Shown: piece by piece, positions 43,437-45,628 of the stretch
Layout of the letters: each line of letters begins with the position of its first letter
Numbering within the stretch: the stretch's first letter is position 1
Source: Betaproteobacteria bacterium HGW-Betaproteobacteria-14
GTDB taxonomy: Bacteria > Pseudomonadota > Gammaproteobacteria > Burkholderiales > Rhodocyclaceae
DNA: 45,628 nt
NCBI GenBank assembly: GCA_002840845.1
Contig: PHCS01000034.1
Coordinates: 1-45,628, forward strand
Direction of reading: 5' to 3'
The notes under the pieces: generated by a model
Database searches by the model: none
Seen by the model: the letters and a program-made list of their open reading frames with translations, nothing else
What the model was told of the DNA's origin: nothing
Program-made: the position numbers and the translations under genes

Positions 43437-44858
43437 CTATTTCTTGAACACGGCTGCGCCGTGGATGTCCGGCATACTACTGCCTGCAACCGGGGCAAAT
43501 TCATATACCAAACCCGCGCGTGCAGCGTTGGAACCGGCGAAGAAACCCAGGATGCCAGCGCTACAGCCGCAACCACAGTCGCTTCCGCTGCTGGTTACAG
43601 AACCCGATCCGCCAAAACTCGACCCGGAAATGCCACCACTCCAACTTGTAGAATAGGTATTCGCTCCCATCGGCACGGCAAGGTTGCCCGAGACCGAATA
43701 GCTGCCGAAATTCGCCGTCAGGCTGCCGCTGATGGGCTGGGTACCGAAGGTGAAGACGCTGCCGTCCCAGGCTGTCGGAAAGGTGTAGCCCATGAGCGTA
43801 TAGGTGGCAGTGGTATTGGCGACTGCCAGCGCGTTCATGTCCGCCAGCGGTGTCGGCATGCCGACGACGTAGTGGACGTGCTGCATGCTGCCCGCATCAT
43901 CAAATGGGCATGAAGTGCTACAGGTGTCGTCGAAGGTACCGTCGATCCAGCGCCCCCAGCCGATGATGCCGTCCGTGAGCATGCCGACCGGCGTGCCCTG
44001 GGTGATGGTAACCTCCCCGGCAGACCCCTCGGTAAAGGCCGCCAGCGTGCCGCCGCTGAAGGTAGCTGCGGTGGGATAACTGCCTTCATTCCCATCGAAC
44101 AGAGCTACACCGGCAGAACCGTTGAACACCCCGGCCATGGCGAGTGAATAGCCTGGGCCGGAAACCAGGCCGGCAGTCAGGCCGGCCGGCGTGCCGTCAC
44201 TGTTCGTGTCGTTGCCGGAGGTGAATCCGGGCAACTGCCCCTCCTGCGCCGGCGGCGGCGGAATCTCGGTCTTGTTGTCGGTCATCACCGGCCGGGTGTT
44301 GTTGTCGGCCACATAGGCCGTCTCGCCGCTGTTGAGGATCAGGCAGCCGGCGGCATTGCACACCTCGTTGCTGCCTTCACCCGTGGTGACGTTGATGCTG
44401 TTGCCGTAGGTCACCGAGAATTCCGTGCCGCGGATGCCGATGGTGGCCACCGTGGTGGTCACACGGTAATTCTCGCGGTTGCTGCGCCCGACCAGGCCGG
44501 TGATGGTGCGCATGGCGCCCTTCAACAGGCTGAAGAAGCCCCTTTCGTTCCCGTCGGCCTTGCCGGCAAATTTATAGTCGTCGATGCGGAACTGGGTCTG
44601 CGGTGCCAGCGACACCTGTGCACCGTCGGTGAAGCGCACCTGTGCGCGCCCACTGCCGGTATCGATCATCTCGCCGCTCTCGATCTCCGCACCCTTGGCA
44701 AGCGTGCGACTGCGGCCATCAGCAGCCAGCGCCTTGACGTCGCCGATGGCGAAATCGACGCGCGCCGCGTTGGCCGCCTGGCCGGAAAGGGGGAATGCCG
44801 CGGCAAGGGCCGCCATCAATGCGGCGCTGGAATGTTTCATCTTGAATTCGTTTGGCAT
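43437..44858 (-). CDS. FecR-domain protein with TbpB-like C-terminal barrel, putative secreted cargo
   Basis: The 473-residue protein has a signal peptide with cleavage near QAANA (residue 31) and no lipobox. Residues 35-185 are a FecR domain (VRFTDGAQVSL, GFFSLLKGAMRTITG, VATIGIRGTEFSVTYG) with Cys167 and Cys172. After a Pro-rich linker (199-210), residues 215-473 are Gly/Ser/Thr-rich with repeating beta-strand patterns, a CSTSC pair (313-317), a CGCGC cluster (428-432) and an ending GFFAGSNAARAGLVYEF...IHGAAVFKK. This ending resembles the eight-stranded TbpB-type barrel (PF01298) carried by cargo of Slam/type XI secretion proteins. The outer-membrane gene 12 bases upstream supports that reading. 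AGGAGG precedes the start. Confidence 0.8.
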   Translation of the reverse strand: MPNEFKMKHSSAALMAALAAAFPLSGQAANAARVDFAIGDVKALAADGRSRTLAKGAEIESGEMIDTGSGRAQVRFTDGAQVSLAPQTQFRIDDYKFAGKADGNERGFFSLLKGAMRTITGLVGRSNRENYRVTTTVATIGIRGTEFSVTYGNSINVTTGEGSNEVCNAAGCLILNSGETAYVADNNTRPVMTDNKTEIPPPPAQEGQLPGFTSGNDTNSDGTPAGLTAGLVSGPGYSLAMAGVFNGSAGVALFDGNEGSYPTAATFSGGTLAAFTEGSAGEVTITQGTPVGMLTDGIIGWGRWIDGTFDDTCSTSCPFDDAGSMQHVHYVVGMPTPLADMNALAVANTTATYTLMGYTFPTAWDGSVFTFGTQPISGSLTANFGSYSVSGNLAVPMGANTYSTSWSGGISGSSFGGSGSVTSSGSDCGCGCSAGILGFFAGSNAARAGLVYEFAPVAGSSMPDIHGAAVFKK

Positions 44859-44870
44859 GCTGCCTCCTGC

Positions 44871-45628
44871 TCAGAATTCCCGGCGCACGGTGACGGAAAC
44901 AACCTCGCGCCTGAATCGGTTGAGCGCAACGTTCGACCGGCTGTCGGTAAATTGGACCTGCGGCGTTACCAGCCAGCTCTTGGCCGGTGTCCATGCCACA
45001 CCGACACCCAGGTTCCACTGGTTGTCGGTGCGCGTTTTCAGGAAGAATGGATCCTCGGCGCCGTAGCGGCGATGCTCGTATGCCAGGTTGGCGAAGGCCT
45101 TGGCGTCACGGTGGAACTCATGCTGGGCGCCGACGCGAGCACCGTAGAGCATGTGGCCGAGATGCTCGAAGCCATCCTTTCGGGTCGCTTCATCGCCAAG
45201 ATAGGCGCCGCCGTAGAACACCGTCTTGAAGCCGCGCAGGGCATGGGCGAAATTGGCGCCGATGACGAAACGATCGGCGTTGCGCACTTCCTGCGACATG
45301 TATCGCAAATCGGAATACTGGACGTAGAGACTGGCTTGGTTGCGGGCGTCGTAGTTGTGCTGCCATTGCGCGGTAAATCCTGCTGCCTCGCGGTAGCGGT
45401 CATTGTCCACCCAGAACTGGTTGTACTGCAGCGCCGCACTGAAGACATCCTTGCCGTAGGTGCGCACCACGCCGAGATGAGCATCGGTGGAGCCGGTGTC
45501 GAACACATCGACATCGGTATTCATGCGCTTGCTTCCGTTCAGTCCGGCGGTCAGGGCCCACTCCTTGTCCAACGGCTTGCGCAGGCTCAGACCGCCTCCG
45601 ACTGAAGTGAATGTGTCGCTGCGGCGGG
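44871..45628 (-). CDS. Outer-membrane beta-barrel, Slam/DUF560-like (5' end beyond the window)
   Basis: The frame is open to the right edge, so about 252 C-terminal residues are visible. They are alternating amphipathic strands throughout and end in Phe (SVTVRREF), the outer-membrane insertion signal. The repeated tyrosine/aromatic girdle and the final strands, with AYEHRRYGAEDPFFLKTRTDNQWNLGVGV and a late SNVALNRFRREVVS, resemble the C-terminal barrel of Slam (DUF560) translocators. The N-terminal TPR part expected of Slam would be outside the window. It is 12 bases upstream of the FecR/TbpB-like gene, the position of a translocator next to its cargo. Barrel: confident; Slam assignment: moderate. 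Confidence 0.72.
   Translation of the reverse strand, partial: RRSDTFTSVGGGLSLRKPLDKEWALTAGLNGSKRMNTDVDVFDTGSTDAHLGVVRTYGKDVFSAALQYNQFWVDNDRYREAAGFTAQWQHNYDARNQASLYVQYSDLRYMSQEVRNADRFVIGANFAHALRGFKTVFYGGAYLGDEATRKDGFEHLGHMLYGARVGAQHEFHRDAKAFANLAYEHRRYGAEDPFFLKTRTDNQWNLGVGVAWTPAKSWLVTPQVQFTDSRSNVALNRFRREVVSVTVRREF

Noticed and set aside
42282..43913. A 543-codon open frame on + across the glycosyltransferase gene
   Set aside because: Opposite the TPR/GT41 gene, whose motifs are clear; composition is that of reversed coding sequence.
38708..44858. Classical FecI-FecR cell-surface signalling system
   Set aside because: No ECF sigma factor or TonB-dependent receptor is present, and the FecR-domain proteins have signal peptides instead of the inner-membrane anti-sigma layout.
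43437..44858. PEP-CTERM/exosortase target
   Set aside because: The C-terminus ends GAAVFKK with no Pro-Glu-Pro motif plus hydrophobic helix and basic tail.

Overview
The window is one contiguous, gene-dense stretch of a high-GC proteobacterial chromosome with no plasmid, phage or insertion-sequence genes. Several gene orders point to a betaproteobacterium, most likely Rhodocyclales or a close relative (inference): glyA-nrdR-ribD, divergent pmbA/yjgA with mogA behind yjgA, a glrK-qseG-glrR two-component operon, and TakP-type TRAP transporters. I saw no tRNA, rRNA, CRISPR array or transposase, and no gene-free gap longer than about 240 bases.

Layout. 1-8.2 kb: the tail of a probable S41 peptidase, a small conserved protein and a MoeB-type E1 enzyme on +, facing a minus-strand block of a histidine phosphatase, a 948-residue ACP/acyl-ligase/acyltransferase fusion, glyA, nrdR, ribD and a small membrane protein. 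8.4-14.5 kb: two near-duplicate TRAP membrane modules (dctQM twice) and one Tat-exported binding protein on the opposite strand. All three units carry a related palindrome upstream. 14.7-22.1 kb: pmbA, yjgA, mogA, a PilZ-domain protein, an M17 aminopeptidase, thyA and glk. 22.2-33.5 kb: a glycogen block (DUF2934 protein, glgC, two GH57 enzymes, an alpha/beta hydrolase, class I aldolase, glgP, glgA) without a GH13 branching enzyme. 33.5-38.1 kb: a small membrane protein, a glycine-zipper envelope protein, and glrR-qseG-glrK. 38.2-45.6 kb: folA, a short FecR-domain protein, a GNAT acetyltransferase, and a minus-strand cluster of an outer-membrane barrel (cut by the window end), a FecR-domain protein with a TbpB-like C-terminal barrel, an O-GlcNAc-transferase-like enzyme and a PaaK-like adenylate-forming ligase.

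Two regions stand out. First, between glrR and the glycine-zipper gene lie two exact TGTC-N10-GACA sites (the enterobacterial GlrR recognition pattern) and a consensus sigma-54 promoter pointing at the glycine-zipper gene, so a complete GlrK/GlrR circuit and its target appear to sit side by side. Second, the right-end cluster looks like an outer-membrane secretion pair related to Slam/type XI secretion. Its putative cargo carries a FecR domain and is followed by a glycosyltransferase and an AMP-forming ligase. This is the best candidate here for an undescribed system.

Functionally the rest is core metabolism (one-carbon units and thymidylate, riboflavin, molybdopterin), carbon storage, and organic-acid uptake.
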